Positions 34,551 through 42,998 of a stretch of DNA of 60,748 bases are shown here, piece by piece (position 1 is the first letter of the stretch; each line of letters opens with the position of its first letter). Below the pieces are notes generated by a model. It worked only from the letters and a program-made list of their open reading frames with translations, was not told the DNA's origin and did no database searches. Source of the DNA: Betaproteobacteria bacterium (GTDB lineage Bacteria > Pseudomonadota > Gammaproteobacteria > Burkholderiales > JAEUOS01); NCBI GenBank assembly GCA_028292405.1, contig JAQGMJ010000082.1:1-60748 (forward strand), written 5' to 3'. The translations under genes were made by a program, and so were the position numbers.

Positions 34551-36365
34551 GTGAGCACGGAAATGCGCAGCGAAACCCTGCCCGCCCAAGCTGGCGCACG
34601 CGCCACGCGCGGCCATGCATCCTGGCATGCGCTGCTGCCCTTCGCGGTGCTGCTGATCCTTTCGCTGCTGCTGCCGCTCACCGGCAACGACTACTGGGCG
34701 CTGATCGCCACCCGCGCCGCCATCTACTGGATACTGGTCGCCGGCCTGAACCTGATCGTCGGCTACGCCGGGCAACTCGCCATCGGCTATGTCGCCCTGT
34801 TGACACTCGGCGCTTACACCACGGCGGTGCTCACCGGCGGCAAGCTGATGGCGCCGATGCCGGTGTGGGGCGCGCTGGCTGCCGCCGGCGCCGTCGGCGC
34901 CCTGTTCGGCGTGATCGTGGGCCTGCCCGCCCTGCGCCTGCGCACCTTTTATTTCGCCATGACCACCCTGGGCTTCGCCACCATCGTGACGCAGATCGCG
35001 CTGGCCTGGCAAAGCGTCACCGGCGGCGGCGTCGGCCTGCCCGGGCCGGACATGCCCGCGCCCTTCAACAGCGCCTGGGGCTTTTACTACCTGTGCCTGG
35101 GCTTCGCCGTGTTCTGCACCCTGATCACCGCCAACGTCGCGCGCAGCCGCTATGGCCGCGCGCTGATCGCCCTGCGCGACGCCGAAGTGGCGGCCGAAGC
35201 CGTGGGCATTTCCAAGCCAGGCCTGCTGGTAAAGGTGTTCATGCTCGCCGGCACCCTGGCCGCGATTGCCGGCGGCCTGTTCGCCAGCCTGCAGACCTAC
35301 ATCACGCCGGACGCTTTCACCTTCGATCTATCGCTGCTGTTTTTCATTTCCATCCTGATCGGCGGGCGCGGCTCCATCCTCGGCCCCTTGCTCGGCACCA
35401 TCCTGCTGACCATCCTGCCGGAAATCGCCGCGCCCCTCGCCGCCTGGGCGACGTTTTTATATGCCGTGCTCCTGCTGGCGATCGTGCTGCTGATGCCCGG
35501 CGGCATCGCCGCCCTGCTCGACTGGCGCAACCGCAAGCCGCTGGAAAGCGGCCGCGCCATCACGCCGCGCCCGGCCGCATTGGCCGAGCTCTACGGCCAG
35601 ACGCTGCAAGCGCGCGCACTGAAGGTGCAGGGCGCGGCGCTGGCCTTCGGCGGCCTGCGCGCGCTCGACGGTGTCGATCTCGAAGTGGCGCCGGGCCAGG
35701 TGCACGGGCTGATCGGCCCCAACGGCAGCGGCAAGACCACCATGCTCAACGTCATCTCCGGCTACTACCAGCCGCAGGCTGGTGGCGTCTTGCTCGGCGA
35801 CTCGCCCCTGCCGGGCAACGCGCCGACCAAGCGCGCGCTGCACGGCATCGCCCGCACCTTCCAGACCCCGCGCCTGGTAGGCGAAGCCTCCGTGCTGCAA
35901 AACGTCATGATGGGTGGCACCGTGGCCGGCCGCGCCAGCTTCATCGAAGCCATGTTCTGCCTGCCGCGCCAGTTGCGCGACGAGCGCGAAATGGCGCAGC
36001 GCGCGCGCGTCGCCCTGCGTGTGGTCGGCCTCGAAGAACTCGCGGACGTTCGCGCCGACCGTCTGCAGCACAGCGAATTGCGCTTCATGGAAATCGCCCG
36101 TGCGCTGATGTTGAAACCCTGCCTGCTGCTGCTCGACGAGCCCGCAGCAGGCTTGTCCACCGAAGAGATATTGCGCTTGGGCGCCCTGATCAAGGCGGTA
36201 AGCGCGCAAGGCACCGGCGTGCTGCTGGTGGAGCACCACGCCGACCTGATTTTCGACATCTGCGATCACGTCACCGTGCTCAACCTGGGCCGCGTGCTGG
36301 CCCACGGCACGCCGGCCGAGATACGCGTACACCAGGAGGTGGTCAGTGCCTACCTCGGTGCCTGA
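34551..36365 (+). CDS. LivM-LivG fusion: ABC permease plus ATP-binding domain
   Basis: Protein of 604 residues from a GTG one base after the livH-like stop. Residues about 30-325 are a LivM permease (GLNLIVGYAGQLAIGYVALLTLGAY, FYFAMTTLGFATIV, ALIALRDAEVAAEAVGI, IGGRGSILGPLLGTI). Residues about 350-604 are a LivG ATPase: Walker A GPNGSGKTT near 389, LARTFQTPRL-type Q-loop region, Walker B LLLLDEPAAGLS. The signature segment is LQHSELRFMEIARAL instead of a recognisable LSGGQ. The next ATPase gene overlaps its end by 20 bases. Confidence 0.92.
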   Translation: MSTEMRSETLPAQAGARATRGHASWHALLPFAVLLILSLLLPLTGNDYWALIATRAAIYWILVAGLNLIVGYAGQLAIGYVALLTLGAYTTAVLTGGKLMAPMPVWGALAAAGAVGALFGVIVGLPALRLRTFYFAMTTLGFATIVTQIALAWQSVTGGGVGLPGPDMPAPFNSAWGFYYLCLGFAVFCTLITANVARSRYGRALIALRDAEVAAEAVGISKPGLLVKVFMLAGTLAAIAGGLFASLQTYITPDAFTFDLSLLFFISILIGGRGSILGPLLGTILLTILPEIAAPLAAWATFLYAVLLLAIVLLMPGGIAALLDWRNRKPLESGRAITPRPAALAELYGQTLQARALKVQGAALAFGGLRALDGVDLEVAPGQVHGLIGPNGSGKTTMLNVISGYYQPQAGGVLLGDSPLPGNAPTKRALHGIARTFQTPRLVGEASVLQNVMMGGTVAGRASFIEAMFCLPRQLRDEREMAQRARVALRVVGLEELADVRADRLQHSELRFMEIARALMLKPCLLLLDEPAAGLSTEEILRLGALIKAVSAQGTGVLLVEHHADLIFDICDHVTVLNLGRVLAHGTPAEIRVHQEVVSAYLGA

Positions 36366-37095
36366 AGCCCTGCTCGAACTGCGCGGCATCGCCTCCGGCT
36401 ACGGCAAGATCGCCGTGCTGCACGGCGTCGATCTGCATATCGCCGCTGGCGAAGTGGTGACCCTGCTGGGGCCGAACGGCGCCGGCAAATCGACGCTGCT
36501 GCGCGCCATCTCCGGCCTGCTGCCGCTTTCCGCCGGCACCGTGCGTTTCAACGGCCGCGACCTCACCGGCGCCAGCCCGCGCCAGGCCGTGCAAGCCGGG
36601 CTGGTGCATGTGATCGAAGGCCACCGCGTGTTCACGCAAATGAGCGTCGAAGACAATCTGCAACTCGCCGGCTACGGCCTGCCCCGTCACGAAAGAGCGC
36701 AGAGAATCGAAGAAGCGCTGACGTATTTCCCCGAAATCGCCGCCAAGCGACACGACCGCGGCGGCTCGCTTTCCGGCGGCCAGCAGCAGATGCTGGTGGT
36801 AGCGCAAGGCCTGGTGCAGCGCCCGCGCCTGCTGATGCTCGACGAGCCCTCCGCCGGCCTCTCGCCGGTGCTGGTGGACCGCGTGCTCGGCGTGGTGGCG
36901 AAACTCAAGGCCAACGGCACCGCCGTGCTGCTGGTGGAACAACTGATCGAAAAGGCGCTGGCCGCCGCCGACCGCGTCTACGCCCTGGCGCAAGGGCGCG
37001 TAGTGCTGGAAGCGCAGACTAGCGAAGCGAACCTGCCGCGGCGCCTCGAAGAGGCCTACTTCGGCCACGGCGCGGCGAGCGCCTTGCACGCATAA
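36346..37095 (+). CDS. branched-chain-amino-acid-type ABC transporter ATP-binding protein (LivF-like)
   Basis: ATPase of 249 residues. Walker A GPNGAGKST, GHRVFTQMSVEDNL as in LivF, signature LSGGQQQML, Walker B LLMLDEPSAGLSP, and VLLVEQ. It starts at GTG (36346) with GGAGGT 9 bases upstream, inside the 3' end of the fusion gene, so translation is coupled. It has a canonical signature, unlike the LivG half of its partner. Confidence 0.92.
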   Translation: MPTSVPEALLELRGIASGYGKIAVLHGVDLHIAAGEVVTLLGPNGAGKSTLLRAISGLLPLSAGTVRFNGRDLTGASPRQAVQAGLVHVIEGHRVFTQMSVEDNLQLAGYGLPRHERAQRIEEALTYFPEIAAKRHDRGGSLSGGQQQMLVVAQGLVQRPRLLMLDEPSAGLSPVLVDRVLGVVAKLKANGTAVLLVEQLIEKALAAADRVYALAQGRVVLEAQTSEANLPRRLEEAYFGHGAASALHA

Positions 37096-37160
37096 TCCCG
37101 GTTGTTCGTTCACGCGCGGCGCTGCCCGCGCGTTTCGCATTTGTTCAAGGAGCAGAGTTC

Positions 37161-38096
37161 ATGTGGCAAGCCGCGACCCGCTACCCAGATCCAGCCATCG
37201 AAGTGCTTGATCCGTCCTTCGCCCAATACCGCATTTTCAGCGCCGCCGTCGAACGCCTGGCCACCGGCTTTCGCTGGTGTGAAGGCCCGGTGTGGGTGGG
37301 CGACGGCCGCTACCTGCTGTGGAGCGATATTCCGAACGACCGCATCATGAAGTGGGAGGAAGAGACCGGCGCGGTCAGCGAATTTCGCAAGCCCTCCGGC
37401 TTCGCCAACGGCAACACCCGCGACCGCCAGGGGCGCCTCGTCACCTGCGAGCACGGCGGGCGCCGCGTGGTGCGCACCGATTACGACGGCGGTATCACCG
37501 TGCTGGCCGACAGCTACAAGGGCAAGCCGCTGAACTCGCCCAACGACGTGGTGGTGAAGTCCGACGGCTCGGTGTGGTTCACCGACCCGCCCTTCGGCAT
37601 TCTCGGCAACTACGAGGGCCACAAGGCGACGCCGGAGTCGCCGCAGAACGTCTACCGCATCGATCCGGTGAGCGGAGCTCTGTCGGTAGTGGCCGAAGTG
37701 CGCGGCCCTAACGGCCTGGCATTTTCGCCGGATGAGAAGACGCTGTACCTGGTCGAATCGCGCGCCGCGCCGAACCGTCTGATCCTCGCCTACGACGTCG
37801 AGGGCGGCAAGACACTTACGAACCAGCGCGTCTTCATCGACGCCGGCCCCGGCACGCCGGACGGCTTTCGCCTCGACATCGACGGCAACCTGTGGTGCGG
37901 CTGGGGCATGGGCAGCGACGAGCTCGACGGCGTGGTGATCTACAACCCCGCGGGAAAACTGATCGGGCGCATCCGCCTGCCGGAGCGCTGTGCCAACCTG
38001 TGCTTCGGCGGGCGCAAGCGCGGCCGCCTGTTCATGGCGGCGAGCCAGTCGATCTACGCGCTGTACGTCAATACGCAGGGCGCGCCGGGCGGCTGA
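37161..38096 (+). CDS. SMP-30/gluconolactonase family protein
   Basis: Six-bladed propeller hydrolase of 311 residues, expected to open a sugar or aromatic-derived lactone. Metal-site landmarks: E in WCEGPVWVGDG, N in LNSPNDVVVKSDGSVWFTDPPFG, N in RGPNGLAFSPDEKTLY, and D in GTPDGFRLDIDGNLWCGWG. No signal peptide. A ribosome-binding site AAGGAG is well placed. It follows the ABC operon on the same strand and fits functionally with the GMC dehydrogenase upstream (oxidation to a lactone, then hydrolysis), which is inference. Confidence 0.9.
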   Translation: MWQAATRYPDPAIEVLDPSFAQYRIFSAAVERLATGFRWCEGPVWVGDGRYLLWSDIPNDRIMKWEEETGAVSEFRKPSGFANGNTRDRQGRLVTCEHGGRRVVRTDYDGGITVLADSYKGKPLNSPNDVVVKSDGSVWFTDPPFGILGNYEGHKATPESPQNVYRIDPVSGALSVVAEVRGPNGLAFSPDEKTLYLVESRAAPNRLILAYDVEGGKTLTNQRVFIDAGPGTPDGFRLDIDGNLWCGWGMGSDELDGVVIYNPAGKLIGRIRLPERCANLCFGGRKRGRLFMAASQSIYALYVNTQGAPGG

Positions 38097-38410
38097 AACG
38101 CACATGCAAATCAACCACACTTAGCGATCGGGTTCCTGTATGTTTGGAACATGGTGCGCAATTGCGTGCCCCGCCGGAGCGAAATTGAAGAGTGGAACTC
38201 ACGCCCGGCCGCTCTTTGTCAAACCGGAAATCGTGCCGCGGGTGCCGGCATCACGTTTGTAGTAAGCCGCCGCGTTTTTTTGTTTTTCCACCGTGATTTA
38301 CCGTGGTCTCGCAAAAAGCAGCGCGCGAAAAGCAAAAAAATCTCGGGTTTTATAAGGTTCTAGCACGAACACGGCGCCCTGGATCAGGGTGCGACTACAA
38401 ACGTGTTGGC
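38097..38410. other. 314-bp intergenic region between the lactonase and MOSC genes
   Basis: Convergent 3' ends. A T-rich tract (38275-38287) and an A-rich tract (38330-38341) are visible. A hairpin GCGCCCTG / CAGGGTGC with one G-U pair lies at 38374-38392. The 11-mer ACTACAAACGT (38394-38404) is shared with 11150-11160. No gene is supported. Confidence 0.4.
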
Positions 38411-38953
38411 CTAGCCGAGCGCCAGCGCACCTTGCGCCGGGTCCGCTGTCGCAACTTCGCAATGCACTGCATCGCCAATCGTAAGCGCGCCGCCGGCCAG
38501 TACGCGTGCAGTGACGCCGCCATGACCACGCAGGGCGTTGTAGCCGCCGGGGCCAAGCACTTCTTCCATGCGCGAGCAGGGTTCGCAAGGGCCGGTGATT
38601 TCGAGCAGCACGGCCGCGCCGATGCGCAACTGCAGAGGCTGGTCCTTGAACAGGCTGCGCGCAGCGAGCAGGTTCAGACCTGAGACGACGAGGTTGCGGC
38701 GCAGGAGCGCGGCATCGAGTTCACCGCGCCCGATGAGCGCGGCGATCACCCGCAGGTGCTCGGCCTGGATCAGGGTGACCTGGCGCTTGCCGCCGCCGGC
38801 GCTGGTGGCGCTGCGATCACCTTCGAGCCCGCGCTGCGCAATGGCGATGGCGCTCCCCGCCGCTAGCGCAGCGACCCGGTGCGCCGGGCGCAGCAGGATG
38901 CTTTCGATGCGCCCGGGGCGGGGAAACTGGAGAGTAAGCTGGCGCAGATCCAT
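38411..38953 (-). CDS. MOSC domain-containing protein
   Basis: Protein of 180 residues of the MOSC (molybdenum cofactor sulfurase C-terminal) family, thought to bind a pterin-molybdenum cofactor or carry sulfur. Visible blocks: GLEGDRSATSAGGGKRQVTLIQAEHL, LLRRNLVVSGLNLL, the conserved Cys in GPCEPCSRMEEVLG and GHGGVTARVLAGG. Start chosen at the ATG 38951-38953 (MDLRQLTLQFP). It stands alone downstream of the ABM terminator. Confidence 0.88.
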   Translation of the reverse strand: MDLRQLTLQFPRPGRIESILLRPAHRVAALAAGSAIAIAQRGLEGDRSATSAGGGKRQVTLIQAEHLRVIAALIGRGELDAALLRRNLVVSGLNLLAARSLFKDQPLQLRIGAAVLLEITGPCEPCSRMEEVLGPGGYNALRGHGGVTARVLAGGALTIGDAVHCEVATADPAQGALALG

Positions 38954-38990
38954 GGCCCGATTGTCGCGCAAAGCGCGGCGCCGAAACAAA

Positions 38991-39012
38991 AAGCCCCGCC
39001 GGAGCGGGGCTT
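38991..39012 (-). terminator. intrinsic terminator of the double-ABM gene
   Basis: Perfect 9-bp stem AAGCCCCGC / GCGGGGCTT with a four-base loop, followed on the minus strand by TTTTTGTTT. Confidence 0.85.
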
Positions 39013-39031
39013 AGGCAAAACGCCAGCGGGT

Positions 39032-39751
39032 TCAGTCGATAGCCCTGAACACGCGGATGTCGTAGGGGCTGCCGCTGATCGAGGCGAACTTGCCGCGATA
39101 GGTCTTGACCGCGTCGGCACTGTTGTGGGTGTCGAGCGACTTGCGGTCCTTCCACGCTTCGACCAGGGTCAGGTGGTTGGGGCGGCTGCCCTGCTGCCAA
39201 AGGTCGAAGCTGATCGCGCCGGGCTCGGCGCGGGCGGCTTCGGCCAGGGTCTTGTTGAGGTCGATGCCGAGGTCCTTGCTGGTCGGGACGATGTCGACGT
39301 GGGTCACCACGTAGACGGCGGACTTGGCCGCGGCCTTCAGCGGCTGGGCGGCCAGCGCCATGTGCGGGCGCTCGTCGTAGGGGGCGCGCAGCATCGGCTC
39401 GAGGCCATCGCGGAAGGCGCGGGTGCCGGCGGCGCCGACGTGCGCGACCTGCGCGTCCTTGTCTTTCCAGGCTTCGAGCACGGTGAAGAAGTTGGGCTCG
39501 CCGACGCGCTGCAGGGCGATAAAGGCGGTGTTGCCGCTTTCCTTGCGCGCGGACTTGGCGAACGCGGCGAGCATCGAGCGCGTCTTGGCGGCGGCGGCCG
39601 GCGCGGTCTCGATGTAGCTGACGACGTACATCGGGCCGTCGTAGGCAGGTGCGGGGGCGGCAGCGGGCGCGGGGGTCTGGGCGAAAGCGGGCTGGGCAAA
39701 CATCAGCGGCAACATAGCCGCGGCCAGCCAGTGGCGCAAGGCGAATTTCAT
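39032..39751 (-). CDS. secreted protein with two ABM (antibiotic biosynthesis monooxygenase-like) domains
   Basis: Protein of 239 residues. Signal peptide at 1-24 (MKFALRHWLAAAMLPLMF...AFAQTP) and a Pro/Ala linker. Two tandem ABM-type ferredoxin-like domains follow: residues ~40-130 (MYVVSYIETAP...FFTVLEAWKDKDAQ) and ~140-239 (VYVVTHVDIVP...HLTLVEAWKDRKSL). The two share the pattern VV-S/T-(Y/H) ... LEAWKD. Single ABM domains usually dimerise; here one chain could form the dimer-like unit in the periplasm. The true enzyme activity is unknown. Confidence 0.85.
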   Translation of the reverse strand: MKFALRHWLAAAMLPLMFAQPAFAQTPAPAAAPAPAYDGPMYVVSYIETAPAAAAKTRSMLAAFAKSARKESGNTAFIALQRVGEPNFFTVLEAWKDKDAQVAHVGAAGTRAFRDGLEPMLRAPYDERPHMALAAQPLKAAAKSAVYVVTHVDIVPTSKDLGIDLNKTLAEAARAEPGAISFDLWQQGSRPNHLTLVEAWKDRKSLDTHNSADAVKTYRGKFASISGSPYDIRVFRAID

Positions 39752-40056
39752 GCGGGTCTCCTCGAATATTGTTGGATTAAAGCAATTTGGACAACCCGGC
39801 GATTGTACGCATCTCGCCGCGCCGGCGTGCCCCGGCGCCAAGAAATTTTAAGTCCGCTTTTCGCCGGGAACGGCGCCTGCGACACCACCCGCAGCCTGCG
39901 TGCAAGTGCTTGAATTTGCATGAATGCGTGACACAAAAAGCGTATTGCAAATGCGAACGATTTTTACTTATGTCTTTGATTTTATTGATAAAAATTTGAT
40001 CTTTACGAACAGCCATGGTATCTTCCGCACATTCCCCAAAACTCCAAAGGCCAGCC
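39752..40056. other. 305-bp divergent region between the ABM gene and bfr
   Basis: AT-rich from 39950 to 40020. The stretch GCAAATGCGAACGATTTTT (39947-39965) weakly resembles a Fur box. No clear promoter hexamers can be defended. No gene is supported. Confidence 0.4.
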
Positions 40057-40536
40057 ATGAAGGGCGACAAGCAAGTCATCGTATTCCTCAACAAGGCGCT
40101 GAAAAACGAACTGACCGCCATCAACCAGTACTTCCTGCATGCGCGGATGTTCCGCAACTGGGGCCTGGTGAAGCTGGGCGAGTATGAGTACAAGGAGTCG
40201 ATCGACGAGATGAAGCACGCCGATCGCCTGATCGAGCGCATCCTGTTTCTCGATGGCCTGCCGAACCTGCAGGACCTGGGCAAGTTGCACATCGGCGAGG
40301 ACATCAAGGATTCGCTGGAGTGCGACCTCAAGCTGGAGATGGAAGCGCACCCGCTGCTGAAGGAGGCGATTGCCCATTGCGAGAAGGTGGCCGACTACAT
40401 CTCGCGCGAGCTGTTCGAGGACATCCTGGAGTCGGAAGAAGAGCATATCGATTTCCTCGAGACCCAGTTGAAGCTGCTCGACAGCATCGGCCTGCAGAAC
40501 TTCCAGCAGTCCTGGACTGGTATCGGCGGCGCCTGA
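40057..40536 (+). CDS. bfr: bacterioferritin
   Basis: Heme-containing iron-storage protein of 159 residues that forms 24-mers. The ferroxidase ligands are all at canonical positions: E18, E51, H54, E94, E127 and H130. The heme ligand M52 is present (IDEMKHAD). The ATG at 40057 gives the family start MKGDKQVIVFLNKALKNELTAINQYFLHA. Its release partner bfd is 17 kb away. A strong bidirectional terminator follows. Confidence 0.97.
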   Translation: MKGDKQVIVFLNKALKNELTAINQYFLHARMFRNWGLVKLGEYEYKESIDEMKHADRLIERILFLDGLPNLQDLGKLHIGEDIKDSLECDLKLEMEAHPLLKEAIAHCEKVADYISRELFEDILESEEEHIDFLETQLKLLDSIGLQNFQQSWTGIGGA

Positions 40537-40632
40537 GCCGTAACGTAAACATCGGGCGCTAACGCTGCCCGCATTAAAGCGCGGCCGACGTTATACCGCG
40601 CCAAAAGGGCGCGGCCCGGGTTGATGCCAAAA

Positions 40633-40660
40633 AAAAGCGCGGCCCTGAGGCCGCGCTTTT
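40633..40660. terminator. bidirectional intrinsic terminator between bfr and exbD
   Basis: Perfect 12-bp stem AAAAGCGCGGCC / GGCCGCGCTTTT with a CTGA loop. The minus strand has eight T residues after the stem, serving the tonB-exbB-exbD operon best, and the plus strand has four. Confidence 0.9.
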
Positions 40661-40676
40661 CATTGGTTGCAGGCGG

Positions 40677-41099
<423 letters not shown>

Positions 41100-41867
41100 T
41101 TACGCGACTCCCGGTTGCTGGGTCATCGGCATCACCTTGGCGGCGCGCAGGGTCAGGCTCTTGTCGGCGCCGGAAAAATGCGAGCCGGTGGTGAGGAAGG
41201 CGAACAGGTCGTGCGCATAGGCGTCGAGCTGCGACAGCACCATGCGGTTGGAGCGGGTGAAGGCGTTATAGGCCAGCACCGCGGGGATGGCGACAGCCAG
41301 GCCGGCGGCGGTCATGATCAGCGCCTCGCCGACCGGGCCGGCCACCTTGTCGAGCGTGCCCTGGCCGCTCATGCCGATGGCCACCAGCGCGTGGTACACG
41401 CCCCAGACGGTACCGAAGAGGCCGACGAAAGGCGCAGTCGAGCCAACCGAGGCCAGGATGGAAAGGCCGGACTCGAGCTTGGCGGTGTCCTCGTCGATCA
41501 CCCGGCGCATTGAGCGGGTGAGGAAGTCGGCAGCGCTGCCGGTGTCGCCCAGCTTGTTGCCGCCGTGGCGCGCGTGGTGGCGCGCGGCGACGATGCCGTG
41601 ATAGGCGAGGTGGGCGAAGGGCTCGTCGGGGTGGTCGTTTTCCAGGCGGGTGGCCACCGTGTCAAGCGAAGGGGCGTCCCAGAAGGACTCGAGGAATTTG
41701 GCGCTGCGCCGCTTCATCGCGATGATCTGCAGCGACTTGGTGATGATCAGGTACCAGGTGGCCACCGACATGACCAGCATGGCCGCGATGATCAGTTTGC
41801 CGACGGTATCGGTTTGCGAGAAAAAGTGCGCGATGCCGGGCGCTTCGGCTTGATTTATGGGATTCAT
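41100..41867 (-). CDS. exbB: MotA/TolQ/ExbB proton channel family protein ExbB
   Basis: Inner-membrane protein of 255 residues with three transmembrane segments: one near residues 22-45, and two flanking the conserved region LSILASVGSTAPFVGLFGTVWGVYHAL and GEALIMTAAGLAVAIPAVLAYNAF. These are the ExbB/TolQ signatures. tonB ends 10 bases upstream and exbD begins at its stop. Confidence 0.95.
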   Translation of the reverse strand: MNPINQAEAPGIAHFFSQTDTVGKLIIAAMLVMSVATWYLIITKSLQIIAMKRRSAKFLESFWDAPSLDTVATRLENDHPDEPFAHLAYHGIVAARHHARHGGNKLGDTGSAADFLTRSMRRVIDEDTAKLESGLSILASVGSTAPFVGLFGTVWGVYHALVAIGMSGQGTLDKVAGPVGEALIMTAAGLAVAIPAVLAYNAFTRSNRMVLSQLDAYAHDLFAFLTTGSHFSGADKSLTLRAAKVMPMTQQPGVA

Positions 41868-41877
41868 TGGATTGGAC

Positions 41878-42546
41878 TCAGTTGGACAGGTTAAAGCTTA
41901 GCGGCACTTTGACCCATATCGGAACCGGTTGGCCGTTCTCCGTATAGGGCTTGATCAGGGCATCCATCATCGCGGTTCGCGCGGCCTGATCGAGGCGTGC
42001 ATAACCACTTGATTTGAGGAGCTCGGTTTTTTCCACTTTTCCGCTCGTGTTGACCAGCACACGCAGCAGCACCACGCCGTTCTCGTTCAAACGCCGCGAG
42101 ATGACGGGATACACCAATTCCGGCTGGCGTACCCACTCGACCCCGGTCACGGTCTTTGGCTGGGCAGGAGCAGGCGGCGCCGGCGGTGCCGGCGGGGCGG
42201 GCGGCGCGGCTTCGACCGGCGGCTGCGGCTTGGGCGGCTCGGGCGTCTGCTCGACCACCATCGGCGAAGGCGTGGGCGAGGTGGTGGTGATTACTTGCTT
42301 TGGCACAGGTGGGCGCTTGTGCACGATTTCGACCTGCTTGGGCTGCTCTTTCGGCGGCTCCGGCGTGGGCGGCGCCGGCGGCGTGATGAACTCGACCATC
42401 ACCGGCTTGGAAAGGCCGAGCATCTCGCGCGCCGGCTTATACGTCAGCAGCAAGGCCACCACCGCCACATGCAGCGCGACGACGACGATCAGGCCGACCA
42501 GGCGCGAACCGTCGCCTTTCTGCCGGTAACCGTCGAAGGACGACAT
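41878..42546 (-). CDS. tonB: energy transducer TonB
   Basis: Protein of 222 residues that links ExbBD to outer-membrane receptors. N-terminal transmembrane anchor (LVGLIVVVALHVAVVALLLTY), a long Pro-rich periplasmic linker with EPPK/PAPP repeats, and a C-terminal TonB domain (YPVISRRLNENGVVLLRVLVNTSGKVEKTELLKSSGYARLD). I use the ATG at 42544-42546 (MSSFDGYRQ). The frame is open to 42648, and the extra 34 residues include a hydrophobic stretch, so a longer form cannot be excluded. A Fur box lies about 190 bases upstream. Confidence 0.92.
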   Translation of the reverse strand: MSSFDGYRQKGDGSRLVGLIVVVALHVAVVALLLTYKPAREMLGLSKPVMVEFITPPAPPTPEPPKEQPKQVEIVHKRPPVPKQVITTTSPTPSPMVVEQTPEPPKPQPPVEAAPPAPPAPPAPPAPAQPKTVTGVEWVRQPELVYPVISRRLNENGVVLLRVLVNTSGKVEKTELLKSSGYARLDQAARTAMMDALIKPYTENGQPVPIWVKVPLSFNLSN

Positions 42547-42739
42547 CGCCCGCACTGACTTGAACGAGGGCGCCGCCTTGGAGACAGCCGGCTTGGCGTT
42601 CCCGGCGAGCAAGGGGACAGCCAATGTCATGACGGTGGCAAGCATCAAGGATCGAAAACGCAGAAGCGCAGAAGGTGAAAAGACAAAAGCAAAAGGCCAC
42701 CAACAAACGATTAAATCGGGGCGCCCGGTTGCGAATTAA

Positions 42740-42754
42740 TGATAACTATTATCG
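42740..42754 (-). promoter_or_regulatory. Fur box upstream of tonB
   Basis: TGATAACTATTATCG matches the 7-1-7 Fur motif at 13 of 15 positions. It lies in the 452-bp divergent gap between tonB and the receptor gene, nearer tonB, and could serve both. Confidence 0.7.
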
Positions 42755-42853
42755 TTACCAGCAAGGCCCATGTCAAGCGATGATGTCCAAATCCCCTCTT
42801 GGCAACAGATCTGTTAACTACGGCAGGCATTCACAAACGGATGCGAAATCATT

Positions 42854-42876
42854 GCAATAGAAATCATTCTCATTTA
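42854..42876 (+). promoter_or_regulatory. Fur box upstream of the TonB-dependent receptor
   Basis: The stretch around GAAATCATTCTCATTTA (42860-42876) matches the common Fur arrangement ATCATTCTCATT, about 130 bases before the receptor start. The rest of the gap to 42998 shows no gene. Confidence 0.65.
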
Positions 42877-42998
42877 TATTCCGCCCCTTGCAATTGCCGC
42901 ACCCGATGTACGTAACGATGTACGTAGTCAAGTCAGCCAGCCACGCCGCGCAACCGGACAGCCAGCGAAAAACCAAAACAGCCTCCGGGGGAATCCCA

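Noticed and set aside
39947..39965. Fur box upstream of bfr
   Set aside because: The match is weak compared with the three clear Fur boxes in the window, and the position relative to a promoter is unclear.
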